Shown: positions 40,172 through 48,919 of the stretch, in pieces | Layout of the letters: every line of letters begins with the position of its first letter | How positions within the stretch are numbered: the first letter of the stretch is position 1 | Assembly: GCA_951812625.1 (NCBI GenBank) | Contig: CATOSP010000002.1 | Location: 1,494,788-1,558,787 of the forward strand | DNA from: an uncultured Dehalococcoidia bacterium | GTDB taxonomy: Bacteria > Chloroflexota > Dehalococcoidia > Lucifugimonadales > UBA3495 | Reading direction: 5' to 3' | Length of the DNA stretch: 64,000 nucleotides | Made by a program: the position numbers and the translations under genes | The notes under the pieces: model-generated | Told to the model about the DNA's origin: nothing | The model's database searches: none | Seen by the model: only the letters and a program-made list of their open reading frames with translations

Positions 40172-41620
40172 ATGGCTGACAGCTACGATCTGCTTGTCAT
40201 AGGGGCAGGCTCCGCAGGACTGTCTGCAGCACGGTTCGCCCGACGCTTGGGCCTGACCGTCGCGTTGGTCGAAAAAGACCGCGTTGGTGGGGATTGTACT
40301 TGGACCGGTTGCGTTCCCAGCAAGGCCTTGCTTCGAGCTGCCGGTGTCTCGTACGACACGCGCACTGCCCGGCGATTTGGATTGACGACCATTCCTCCGG
40401 TGGAAACGGACTTCCACCGTGTCATGTCCAGGGTTCGCGGGACGATTGCAGAGATATATCAGGCTGAATCCCCTGATGCACTGGGTTCCGAGGGTATTGA
40501 TGTAGTGGTGGGAGAGGCCCGGTTTCTTGACAGCCGCACCGTGGACGTTGCGGGCCGGAATCTCACAGCCCGTAGGTTCATCATCTGCACGGGGGCCAGA
40601 CCGATCATCCCCAATATCCTTGGCTTGAAGGACGTTCCCTTCCTGACCTACGAGACGGTGTGGGACCTTCAGCGACCGCCCCAACACCTCGTGGTTGTCG
40701 GTGGTGGGCCAATCGGGTGCGAGCTTGCCCAGGCTTTCTTGCGGTTGGGGTCAGCGGTCACTCTCGTCGAGGCTGCTGACCGGCTGTTGCCGCAGGAAGA
40801 GCCGGAGGCATCGGACTTGTTGGCCAGGCAACTTGTGTCTGAGGGCCTGGACCTTCGTCTCGCTACTGGCCTGGTCTCCACGAATCGGAAGGGTGATGGA
40901 ATCTCCTTGTCATTGTCCGGCGGTGTAGAGGAACACGCAGACGCCGTCCTTTTGGCAGTCGGCCGCTGGGCATACCTGGAAGGTCTGGATTTGGACCGGG
41001 CTGGCATTCGCACCAACCACGCTGGAGTCGTCGTGGACCGGAACCTGTGTACAAGCCAGCGGCACATCTATGCCGCCGGCGACTGTACCAGCGGATTACA
41101 GTTCACACACTACGCGGCTTACCAGGGTTTCATGGCAGTGCGCAACGCATTCCTGCCCATGAACGGACGAGGGATACCGAGGCATACTCCTCGCGTAACC
41201 TTCACCGGTCCGGAGGTGGCCCAGGTGGGAATGACTGAGGCACAGGCCAACGACCGTTACGGTACTAGGGTAGCGGTTACGGACTGGCCGATGGGATCAG
41301 TCGACCGGGCTGTGGTCGACGGCCGCCGGGAAGGTCTAATCAAGCTGGTGCACCTGCCCAACGGCAAACTGCTTGGCGCGACGGTTGTGGCCCCTCGCGC
41401 CGGTGAGATGGTCCACGAGTGGTCTTTGGCCCTGGATCATGGTCTGAAACTATCAGATGTGGCAGCCTCCCTCCACGCTTACCCTACCTACTCCATTGCG
41501 AACCAGCAAGCAGCCGTTCAGTTCACGGTGGATAGGATGTTGTCCGGGCGTTCGGGGAGACTGTTGCGCAAGCTGGCACAAGGGTTTCGGAGTCCCTGGC
41601 ATGGCCGCACGTTGGCGTGA
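40172..41620 (+). CDS. FAD-dependent pyridine nucleotide-disulfide oxidoreductase
   Basis: 482 residues. FAD-binding GAGSAGLSAARFARRLG is near the N-terminus. The redox-active pair is C-x4-C in GGDCTWTGCVPSKALLRA, with NAD-binding VVGGGPIGCELAQAFLRLG in the middle and the FAD second motif YAAGDCTSG. The interface domain ends with HAYPTYSIANQQAA. Where dihydrolipoamide dehydrogenase has the active-site His-Glu, the sequence keeps HAYPTY, as in mercuric-reductase-like and Lpd-like proteins of unknown substrate. No N- or C-terminal extra cysteines of MerA are seen. The ribosome site before ATG 40172 is poor. Confidence 0.9.
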   Translation: MADSYDLLVIGAGSAGLSAARFARRLGLTVALVEKDRVGGDCTWTGCVPSKALLRAAGVSYDTRTARRFGLTTIPPVETDFHRVMSRVRGTIAEIYQAESPDALGSEGIDVVVGEARFLDSRTVDVAGRNLTARRFIICTGARPIIPNILGLKDVPFLTYETVWDLQRPPQHLVVVGGGPIGCELAQAFLRLGSAVTLVEAADRLLPQEEPEASDLLARQLVSEGLDLRLATGLVSTNRKGDGISLSLSGGVEEHADAVLLAVGRWAYLEGLDLDRAGIRTNHAGVVVDRNLCTSQRHIYAAGDCTSGLQFTHYAAYQGFMAVRNAFLPMNGRGIPRHTPRVTFTGPEVAQVGMTEAQANDRYGTRVAVTDWPMGSVDRAVVDGRREGLIKLVHLPNGKLLGATVVAPRAGEMVHEWSLALDHGLKLSDVAASLHAYPTYSIANQQAAVQFTVDRMLSGRSGRLLRKLAQGFRSPWHGRTLA

Positions 41621-41772
41621 GCCAACGGCCCCGCCATTGCCCTCTGTTGAGTTACTTATTGCTACATTGTGTATGGGCAAGTCGAGAGTCGGGACCCGCC
41701 AGCGTGGAGTATAAGAGGATCATGAACACCCTCAGCAACCGGCGGGGCCCGGCTGATGGCATCTTGGACTGC

Positions 41773-42720
41773 CTAGAAAATCGCTATGGGGTTCACCGGC
41801 GATCCCGTAGTGGCGTTTAGGGCCAGCGGTCCGATGGACAGCATGAACTCCCAACGGTTCCGTTCCCGGCACGCAACGGAAAGCTCTTCTAGGTCGGCGT
41901 TGTCCAGAATCCACACGCCCATTGCCACTATGCTTACTTGGTGTATGGGGTTGGACAGCTTGGGATACTGCTGGGGCGATACGTCGTTTCCTGTATCGGA
42001 ACCCAACATTGCAATGTCCCGCTCATGGAAAAGCGGTAGGCAGGCAGCCTGGCAAGCCGTGGAACCCGCCGAGCGGTCTACTGGCCCCTCGACGTTCCGG
42101 CGGTGCAGTTGGCCAGTCCGTACCAGCAGCACGTCACCCGGCTCGACTTTGAACCCGCATCGTTCCTCCGCCGCCAGAATATCCTCCGGCATCACTCCCT
42201 CGCCTCGCTCAATCCAGTCGATGCCCCGGACCATTGGCACGTCCACCAGAACCCCGCGCGTGATGATCCCGTCCTTGGCGTCCTCGACGGACCCGACCGT
42301 CGCTCCCAGGCTTGTCGACACCAGGTGCGCCGGGTTGCCATTGAACGTCTTGCCCTCCCAGAAGAAGTGTGCCAGGCTGTCCACATGGGTGATGGTAGTC
42401 CCGTGGAAGATCATTCCGAAGTAGTCGGTGGCTGCGGCATTGGGCCGCGCGCTGACCTTCTGCCCGGATGCCCAACCCTCTCCGCTCTCAACCATGAAAT
42501 GCACTGGCGGATTGGGTGCATCCAAACTGGCCTCAAACCGCACGGTACGGGCTAGGGATACTCGGGTACCCTCCTGCACTGTGGCAACCGCCGCCTTGAC
42601 TTTCTCGGGCGTGATTAGGTTCAACGCCCCCTTCGTCTCTCTGTCGCCCCACCTGCCCCAGTTGGACAGAGACTCGAAGTAGCTGAGGACTTCATCCTCG
42701 GTGGGAATCGTACCTGTCAT
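41773..42720 (-). CDS. Cyclase family protein (kynurenine-formamidase-like)
   Basis: 315 residues of the metal-dependent hydrolase family PF04199. The motif HGTTITHVDSLAHFFW stands for HxGTHxDxxxH, with the zinc or manganese ligands His, Asp and His. The RGVLVDVPMVRG strand and the GDVLLVRTGQ motif are also typical. The family includes bacterial kynurenine formamidase and isatin hydrolase, which open N-formyl or lactam bonds. AAGGAGG lies 9 bases before ATG. The flanking amidases make hydrolysis of an amide or lactam a reasonable guess. Confidence 0.92.
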   Translation of the reverse strand: MTGTIPTEDEVLSYFESLSNWGRWGDRETKGALNLITPEKVKAAVATVQEGTRVSLARTVRFEASLDAPNPPVHFMVESGEGWASGQKVSARPNAAATDYFGMIFHGTTITHVDSLAHFFWEGKTFNGNPAHLVSTSLGATVGSVEDAKDGIITRGVLVDVPMVRGIDWIERGEGVMPEDILAAEERCGFKVEPGDVLLVRTGQLHRRNVEGPVDRSAGSTACQAACLPLFHERDIAMLGSDTGNDVSPQQYPKLSNPIHQVSIVAMGVWILDNADLEELSVACRERNRWEFMLSIGPLALNATTGSPVNPIAIF

Positions 42721-42816
42721 CGTTCTGTTCCTCCTTCAGGTTATGTGATGTTCGTGGCTACGCTGACCTGAATATATCTTGCGATGGCGATGAATGGTGC
42801 TCGCCCATACAGCCAA

Positions 42817-44166
42817 CTACAGAGGTGGAGCAAGATTGACATCCAGTACCTTTTCGCACCAGCGGGCTGCGGCCAGCAATTCCTTCTCTTTGAAGAATGC
42901 GCCGGCGATCTGTACTCCCAAGGGTAACCCCGACTCGGCCAGCCCCGACGGGATGGTGATCACCGGCAGCCCGCAGGACGTCCAGGGCCCCTGGAACATG
43001 GTGTTCCCCGTATTGGTGAGGTCGGCGAGTGCTGGAGTGGGCGTCGACGGAGTCAACAGCACGTCCACCTGTTCCGCCAGTCGTGCCATCTCGACAATAA
43101 ACTGCTGCCGGTGCTCCTGTGCCCGCGAATAGTTGGTGCTGCTCGTGCTCAGTCCACGCCCTAGCATCTCTCGCAGCTTGGGTTGGTACTCTGTGCCCCT
43201 TCTCTCGAACATCGGCTGATGGAACGCCGCGCCTTCTACCGCCATGACCACCTGTTGGTCCTCGATTGCAGTGGCGATACTACTAGGCAGGTCAACTTCC
43301 TCAACGGGAGCGCCGGCCAACCTCAGTTTCTCCACAGCTGCGTCAGTGTGCTGCTGTACCTCTTCATCTGCGTGTTCCCAGAAGAACTGACGCACTACCC
43401 CAATGCGTGGCGGTAGAGCCGAGTCCAAGCCATCCAGATAGTCAGGCACAGGCTCATGGGAGGCCACTGAATCGTTCGGGTCCGGGCCTGCTAGAACTTG
43501 TAGTAGCAATGCCGCATCTTCTACCGAACGGGACATCCAGCCAACGTGGTCCAGGGACCAACTGACGGGTATCACACCGTATCGGCTCACCCGGCTGAAG
43601 GACGGCTTGAACCCAACCACCCCGTTATACGAAGCTGGTCTTAGCACCGACCCGACTGTCTGCGAACCTAGGGCGACAGGGCACATCCGCGACGCCACGC
43701 TGACCGCCGACCCGCTGCTGGAACCTCCTGGGGTGTGAAACGGGTTCCACGGGTTGAGCGTCGGGGAAGGATCCATACATGCGAACTCTGTGGTCACGGT
43801 CTTGCCCATGACGATTGCCCCGGAGCCTTTCAGCAAGGCCACCGTTGTAGCATCGTGGTCCGGTATGAAACCCGCGTACAGACGGGAGCACGCAGTAGTT
43901 GGGATTCCGGCCGTGTAGTAGATGTCCTTCAGCCCTACCGGGACCCCGTGCAAGGGACCTACCGGTGCACCACCCTCTAACTCGTGCTGTTTCTGCGCAG
44001 CGTCAAGGAGAGCGGCCTCCTCGTCCATATAGACCCAGGCCTTGAGTCTTGGTTCAAGTGCGTTGGTCCGGTCCAGAAGAGCCTCCATCAACTCGACTGG
44101 TGTGATCTCTCCCTCCCGGATTCCCTGTGCTGCCGCGTTCGCGGTCAATTCGTGGAGTTCTGGCAA
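42817..44166 (-). CDS. Amidase, amidase-signature family (paralogue)
   Basis: 449 residues, close paralogue of 38760-40118. Lys is in VPVGLKDIYYTAG and the serines in GGSSSGSAVSVASRM and GSQTVGSVLRPASYNG. The residue two before the nucleophile serine is valine (QTVGS) where almost all relatives have glycine (QTGGS), a change within the oxyanion loop that could alter substrate or activity. TTG 44166 is the start, with AGGAGGTG 5 bases before it. It lies head to head with glmU and ends 96 bases from the cyclase gene on the same strand. Confidence 0.92.
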   Translation of the reverse strand: MPELHELTANAAAQGIREGEITPVELMEALLDRTNALEPRLKAWVYMDEEAALLDAAQKQHELEGGAPVGPLHGVPVGLKDIYYTAGIPTTACSRLYAGFIPDHDATTVALLKGSGAIVMGKTVTTEFACMDPSPTLNPWNPFHTPGGSSSGSAVSVASRMCPVALGSQTVGSVLRPASYNGVVGFKPSFSRVSRYGVIPVSWSLDHVGWMSRSVEDAALLLQVLAGPDPNDSVASHEPVPDYLDGLDSALPPRIGVVRQFFWEHADEEVQQHTDAAVEKLRLAGAPVEEVDLPSSIATAIEDQQVVMAVEGAAFHQPMFERRGTEYQPKLREMLGRGLSTSSTNYSRAQEHRQQFIVEMARLAEQVDVLLTPSTPTPALADLTNTGNTMFQGPWTSCGLPVITIPSGLAESGLPLGVQIAGAFFKEKELLAAARWCEKVLDVNLAPPL

Positions 44167-44274
44167 GGGAACACCTCCTGTCCTTGGGTCTGTTTAGGAT
44201 CATCACATTGACCATCCAATTGTACCAGCCCGGCAGGGTTTCAAACTTCCCGACCAATCCCTGCCCTGCGCTGC

Positions 44275-44283
44275 TGGTATAAT
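44275..44283 (+). promoter_or_regulatory. Extended -10 promoter for glmU
   Basis: TGGTATAAT, about 100 bases before glmU, with no convincing -35. It lies in the divergent region between the amidase and glmU. Confidence 0.5.
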
Positions 44284-44381
44284 CGACAACTGGTAGGCGG
44301 ATTGATCTGAGACTCTTATGCACCTTATGGCAGTGCTAAAATCTACCGTGCCAGACAGGGCGTGCAACAGGAGGATGCAAC

Positions 44382-45731
44382 ATGGCCAGTTGGGCCGGAG
44401 TTGTTCTTGCCGCAGGACAGGGTGCCAGGATGAAGTCCAAACTCCCCAAACCACTCCACAAGGTTTGCGGAAAGGAGTTGGTTCGTTACCCGGTGGAGTT
44501 GTTACGCCGGGCCGGGATAGAACGTGTCGTCGTCGTGGTTTCTCCGTCAACCTGCGGCGGTATCCGACGTCTATTCGGCAGCAGCGTGGAGTACGTCATG
44601 CAGCCTCAGGTGTCCGGGACCAGTGACGCTGTGGCCCGGACTCAAGATCGGCTAGAATCTCAGGCAGACCACCTGCTGGTAATGAACTGCGACTCTCCAT
44701 TGATCAGCGACGAGTCCATCAAACGTTTGATGGACGCCTACTTGGATGCCCAGGCTGTCACCGGTATGCTCACTGCTCATGCCCCGTCAGCCCAGGACTT
44801 GGGCGTAATCGTCCGGGATGGAGACGGCCTGGTGACTGAAGTACACGAGGCGGCCGAAGACAACCGTGATCCATTGGGCCCTGCCGAGGTCAACGGTGGC
44901 GTTTACTGTTTTGACACCCGATGGTTGTGGGGCAATTTGCCCCGTGTCCAGAGTAGTTCGAGCGGTGAACGGTATCTGACCTCGCTCATCTCTCTCGCCT
45001 CAGGTGACGAAGAGACCGTGATCGGTGAACTGGCCTTGGTCCCGACAGAGATCCTTGGAATCAATAACCGAGTTCAGCTCGCCCGGGCAGAAGACGTCAT
45101 GCGCCAGCGTATTCGGGAACAGTGGATGCTCGCCGGAGTGACGGTCAAGGATCCCGACTCAGTCCACATCGATATCGACGTCACCATCGGCCGGGATACC
45201 GTGATTTTCCCCAACACCATGCTCCTCGGCAAGACCTTCGTGGGGGAGGACTGCGAGATAGGGCCCAACTCTGTGATCAATGACTCCACCATTGGGCGTG
45301 GATGCCGCGTCACCACGTCGGTTCTGGAGCAGTCCACCATGGAAGCTGGGTCTGACATCGGACCATTCAGCCATCTTAGACCCGGTGCACACCTAGAATC
45401 TGGCGTCCACGTTGGGAACTTCGCAGAGATCAAGGCTAGCCGCCTCTCCTCCGGCACCTTGATGGGTCACTTCGGATACATTGGCGACGCCGATATCGGC
45501 CCGGAAGTCAACATCGGCGCGGGTGTGATCACTTGCAATTATGACGGCAAGGACAAGCACCGCACAAATGTTGGCGCCGGGGCCTTCATTGGCTGCGACA
45601 CTATGCTTGTTGCGCCTGTGTCAGTGGGTGACGGGGCCTACACAGGGGCTGGCGCGGTTGTGACCAAGGATGTGCCTGCCAGTAGACTGGCGGTTGGTGT
45701 TCCTGCTAAAATGCTCGAAAAGTCACTTTAG
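44382..45731 (+). CDS. glmU: Bifunctional UDP-GlcNAc pyrophosphorylase / glucosamine-1-phosphate acetyltransferase
   Basis: 449 residues. The uridyltransferase domain (1-225) begins GVVLAAGQGARMKSKLPKPLHKV and has QPQVSGTSDAV and MNCDSPLI. From about 235 a left-handed beta helix follows (hexapeptide repeats IGPNSVINDSTIGRGC, FSHLRPGAHLESGVHVGNFAEIK, CNYDGKDKHRTNVGAGAFIGCDT). It makes UDP-N-acetylglucosamine for peptidoglycan. The usual GxKxGHLxYxGD stretch is SSGTLMGHFGYIGDA, so the acetyltransferase site differs in detail. The gene stands alone after an extended -10 promoter, with AGGAGG 8 bases before ATG. Confidence 0.95.
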   Translation: MASWAGVVLAAGQGARMKSKLPKPLHKVCGKELVRYPVELLRRAGIERVVVVVSPSTCGGIRRLFGSSVEYVMQPQVSGTSDAVARTQDRLESQADHLLVMNCDSPLISDESIKRLMDAYLDAQAVTGMLTAHAPSAQDLGVIVRDGDGLVTEVHEAAEDNRDPLGPAEVNGGVYCFDTRWLWGNLPRVQSSSSGERYLTSLISLASGDEETVIGELALVPTEILGINNRVQLARAEDVMRQRIREQWMLAGVTVKDPDSVHIDIDVTIGRDTVIFPNTMLLGKTFVGEDCEIGPNSVINDSTIGRGCRVTTSVLEQSTMEAGSDIGPFSHLRPGAHLESGVHVGNFAEIKASRLSSGTLMGHFGYIGDADIGPEVNIGAGVITCNYDGKDKHRTNVGAGAFIGCDTMLVAPVSVGDGAYTGAGAVVTKDVPASRLAVGVPAKMLEKSL

Positions 45732-45795
45732 TCCGATTGACCTCCTGGATTTGACCTTTGAATGGCTCTCTGGGGACCCGGGAGGGTGAAGGATA

Positions 45796-47031
45796 TTGGA
45801 CACAGACGATTTAGCGGCACTAATTGCTCTCGCGGTATCCCTCCTCCTATTCGCTTATCTGAGTCTGGCCCAGCACGCGACCGCTACATCTGGTAGCTTC
45901 ACCAGGAGCGGTGCAATCTTCCTGCGAACTGGCCAGATTCTCCTTTGGGCTAGGTTCGCGTGCGTAATCGCTCTGGTTGTTTCCGGGCTCGGCACCGTCC
46001 GTGGTGATTACACCTCCGTTTCCTGGTGGGCTCTGGCTCTGGTCTCCTTCGGCGTCATGGCCGGGTCACTGGCTATAGACAGGCTGGCCGCTCTCACAGC
46101 GTCCCGACGCCCGGGTTGGTCGAGGCCTTTGCTCATCCCAGTCTTGGTCCTCATGGGCAAGAACTCGGACAACCTCACATTGGCTCCGGGAGACCATCTG
46201 GTGAGAGCGGATGGTATAGGTGCCGTCCCGTGGGAAGACGACCCGAGCGGAGATGGGCCAGTTATCACCGAGGCCGATCTGGTCAATATGGACCAGCGAG
46301 ATCGAGAAATGCTCCGCTCGATCCTCAGCCTTGACAGTTCTACGGCCCGTGAGGTTATGGTGCCTAGGCTTGACATGATCACGATCGAGGTGAACTCGTC
46401 ATTGGCTGATGTGGCAGACCTTATGGCGCAGTGCGGCCATAGTAGGATCCTCGTTTACGAGGAGTCCATAGACCATGTCGTAGGGATCGTTCATTCACGG
46501 GACGTAATCGCCGCACTGGCGCATCCTGGTGAAGACCAAAACCTGCGGTCTTTGATGAACTCCCCATTCATCATCCCCGAGAGTAAACGTCTGGACAATT
46601 TATTGGAGGAATTTCAGGAAAAAGGCGTACAGATGGCCATCGTCGTGGACGAATACGGAGGTACGGAAGGTCTCGTCACTGTGGAGGACTTGCTAGAAGA
46701 AATAGTGGGGGAGATCGAGGACGAGTTCTCCCGTGACCGGGAGCCACTGTTGGAGGCCGTGGAACGAGGAGGAATCCTGGTAGATGCTCGTGTCCCCACG
46801 GATGAAGTGGAGGAGTTATTCGGGGCGAGGATAGACGGCGCTGGTATTGATACGGTCGGTGGCTATGTGTACCAGTCCTTGGGGAGGATCCCCGTGGCCG
46901 GGGATGTGGTGACCACGGACCAACTTCGTATCGAGGTCATATCGGTCTTGGGACGGCGGCTGCGCAAGTTGCGGATTCACCGGATCGGTGGCGACGGATT
47001 GGCTCCTGCCGATTGGACGCCTGGGGTGTAG
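45796..47031 (+). CDS. CBS-pair CorC/HlyC-type membrane protein
   Basis: 411 residues. Three to four N-terminal membrane helices (ALIALAVSLLLFAYLSLA, FACVIALVVSGLG, WWALALVSFGVMAGSLAI and one near 110-125) are shorter than a full DUF21 domain. A CBS pair follows (LRSILSLDSSTAREVMVPRLDMITIE ... GIVHSRDVIAAL, then VQMAIVVDEYGGTEGLVTVEDLLEEIVGEIEDE). A CorC_HlyC domain closes it (GILVDARVPTDEVEELFG). Relatives act in magnesium or cobalt efflux. TTG 45796 follows GGAGGGTGAAGG. The aberrant membrane part means transport function is uncertain. Confidence 0.9.
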   Translation: MDTDDLAALIALAVSLLLFAYLSLAQHATATSGSFTRSGAIFLRTGQILLWARFACVIALVVSGLGTVRGDYTSVSWWALALVSFGVMAGSLAIDRLAALTASRRPGWSRPLLIPVLVLMGKNSDNLTLAPGDHLVRADGIGAVPWEDDPSGDGPVITEADLVNMDQRDREMLRSILSLDSSTAREVMVPRLDMITIEVNSSLADVADLMAQCGHSRILVYEESIDHVVGIVHSRDVIAALAHPGEDQNLRSLMNSPFIIPESKRLDNLLEEFQEKGVQMAIVVDEYGGTEGLVTVEDLLEEIVGEIEDEFSRDREPLLEAVERGGILVDARVPTDEVEELFGARIDGAGIDTVGGYVYQSLGRIPVAGDVVTTDQLRIEVISVLGRRLRKLRIHRIGGDGLAPADWTPGV

Positions 47032-47253
47032 CGGCAGTTGGACTGGTCAAGTACCCTCTTGGAACTTGTGGATTCCCCTCTAGCGGCGCCACGGGCACAT
47101 TTCGTCTTGCGGTTTCCGTGACAGCCCAACGCCAAGATCAAAATCGTTGAGTCATCCTGACGAATCTTGTCTCCGCATTGTCGCGTGATGCCTTGGTATA
47201 GGCTGCATGTCGACGCTAAGGTGACGTAGCCATGCCATTGTGCAGGAAAGCCG

Positions 47254-47292
47254 AAAAAACGGTGCGCCTCCCAGCCGGGGAGGCGCACCGTT
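47254..47292 (-). terminator. Rho-independent terminator of the sortase gene
   Basis: A perfect 14-base stem (47258-47271 with 47279-47292) closes a 7-base loop. The run of A at 47254-47259 becomes a T-run on the minus strand, so it serves the minus-strand gene ending at 47345. The rest of 47032-47344 shows no gene. Confidence 0.85.
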
Positions 47293-47344
47293 GAGTCTGA
47301 CGTTGGTCTGTCTACCCCGGACCTGGATCCAGGTTGCGAGTTCG

Positions 47345-48406
47345 CTAGGTATCTCTGTTCAACCCCTTATGGCCAACCAACTCGCCGGAGACAATCAACC
47401 TATGGTCGTAGACCAATCTCGGTACGCAGGACACGAGGTGGATTGTCGCGCCTCCGGAGTCGTACAGACGTATGTCCTCCTCGTGCACCACTTGTGAAGA
47501 AACAAGCCGGTAGAGGTATTGCCCTTCCTCGCTTTCTGCGATTACGAAAACGTCGCGCCCTTGCTTGAGCAGTTCAGGTATTTTCACCAAGTTGAAGAAG
47601 ACGGACCCTTCACCCATTAAAGGGGTCTCCGTATGACCGAAGAACCACGCGCTGCCTGCTTCCCCAGGGTTGGCGGTTTCCGGTATGTGCCCGGCCGACC
47701 TATTGGGGGTTTCGTAGGCTCGGAAACCGTTGAACTCCTCGATCTTCAATTCGACGACTGCAGAGTCGATACCCGCTGACGGTACGGAGAGTCTGGTAGA
47801 TCTCAATCTTGAGCCCAACGGGAAGGCCCCATTCACACCTATGGGATTAAAGCTCTCCACCAGTGCCCTGAGATCCGGAGATGCGGCCTCATAGGAGGAC
47901 GTGTCTATCCAGAACTGCGGTGACGTCGGCTCGACTGTCGTCCCCTCGAATGCGGGCTGCATAGTCTCGATGATCGCTTCCGTCTCTGGCTGGAACACCG
48001 GGAGGGTTGTGACCCTCTCGGGATTCAGACCATCCGAGGAAGTTTCCAAGGTTGCCGGTCCAGTATCCTCGGTCGTGGATGGCTCAACTCTTGCTACCAG
48101 TTCGCCTTTGTTCGCATCCGACGCTTCCATCTCTGCCTTGATAGACTTGGCTTCAGCCTCAGCCATAGCGTCCGGCTCATTAGGGGTTTCTGCTGCAACT
48201 GCCTCAGGTTTCTCTGATGTGGGCCAAGGTAGAGTGGCCTCCATGTTCATGAGGTCTGCTCGAGCCGTGGCTCCGTAGGTATAGAACGCTCCAGCCATCA
48301 CCAAGAGCACCGCGCCAAGTACGATTAAAATTACTCCTGGAGCCTTACTAAATTGTCGGCGCTTCTCTGGTGGATGGAGCAGCATATAGTCGTAACCTGC
48401 TTCCAT
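47345..48406 (-). CDS. Sortase family transpeptidase
   Basis: 353 residues. A single membrane anchor at about 22-45 (GVILIVLGAVLLVMAGAFYTYG) is followed by a long Ala/Glu/Pro/Thr-rich stalk to about 185. The catalytic beta barrel then has histidine in AWFFGHTETP, cysteine in IHLVSCVPRLVYDHRLIV and arginine in the same strand. The TLxxC-like arrangement fits class D/E sortases. No LPxTG-type substrate is encoded in the window. A sortase implies a surface protein display system, consistent with a single-membrane envelope as in Chloroflexota. ATG 48406 follows AGGAGGTGAAATGG, a good ribosome site. Confidence 0.9.
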   Translation of the reverse strand: MEAGYDYMLLHPPEKRRQFSKAPGVILIVLGAVLLVMAGAFYTYGATARADLMNMEATLPWPTSEKPEAVAAETPNEPDAMAEAEAKSIKAEMEASDANKGELVARVEPSTTEDTGPATLETSSDGLNPERVTTLPVFQPETEAIIETMQPAFEGTTVEPTSPQFWIDTSSYEAASPDLRALVESFNPIGVNGAFPLGSRLRSTRLSVPSAGIDSAVVELKIEEFNGFRAYETPNRSAGHIPETANPGEAGSAWFFGHTETPLMGEGSVFFNLVKIPELLKQGRDVFVIAESEEGQYLYRLVSSQVVHEEDIRLYDSGGATIHLVSCVPRLVYDHRLIVSGELVGHKGLNRDT

Positions 48407-48542
48407 TTCACCTCCTTGCTTCCCGGAATACGGTGCGTCCGATTGGTACCGTCCCAGAGGCTGACCATACGATACTTATGCGTCGACCGCATATGGCCGG
48501 GTCGATGGGAATTGGGACCCTTCGGAACTGAATGGCCGGACG

Positions 48543-48755
48543 CTATCTGACTCTGGGGACATGGTTTGCGCCCGGGGTTATCGGTTCATTGAGGTAGATA
48601 TCCCCGTTGCGGATCTTGACGTTGAACCCGCAACTCGGATTGGTGCAAACCCATGCTTTGTAATGGACTGCTGCTCCTTGCCCTCCATAGTCCGATAGGG
48701 GGACCAATTGACCTACGTTGCACTTGAGACACTTGGGTATAGCCCATTCTTCCAC
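48543..48755 (-). CDS. Small zinc-ribbon-like protein
   Basis: 70 residues with CLKC near the N-terminus and CTNPSC in the middle, a likely four-cysteine zinc site, followed by a positively charged tail. GTG 48755 has GGAGGAGG 5 bases ahead. It lies 136 bases upstream of the sortase gene on the same strand. No known function; it may bind nucleic acid or a ribosomal partner. Confidence 0.7.
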   Translation of the reverse strand: MEEWAIPKCLKCNVGQLVPLSDYGGQGAAVHYKAWVCTNPSCGFNVKIRNGDIYLNEPITPGANHVPRVR

Positions 48756-48919
48756 TTAAACCTCCTCCCAGGTAGACTGACGCCGAGTATAGCATCGCGT
48801 TTATGACGCCACCAAGCGGAACGTGCGCGGCGATTTATGATTTTATGCTCCTCGATGCTTTGTCGTCACCAATCATACCTGGCCCCAGGCGGGCGGCTTG
48901 GCTTGCTGCCGACTATGGA

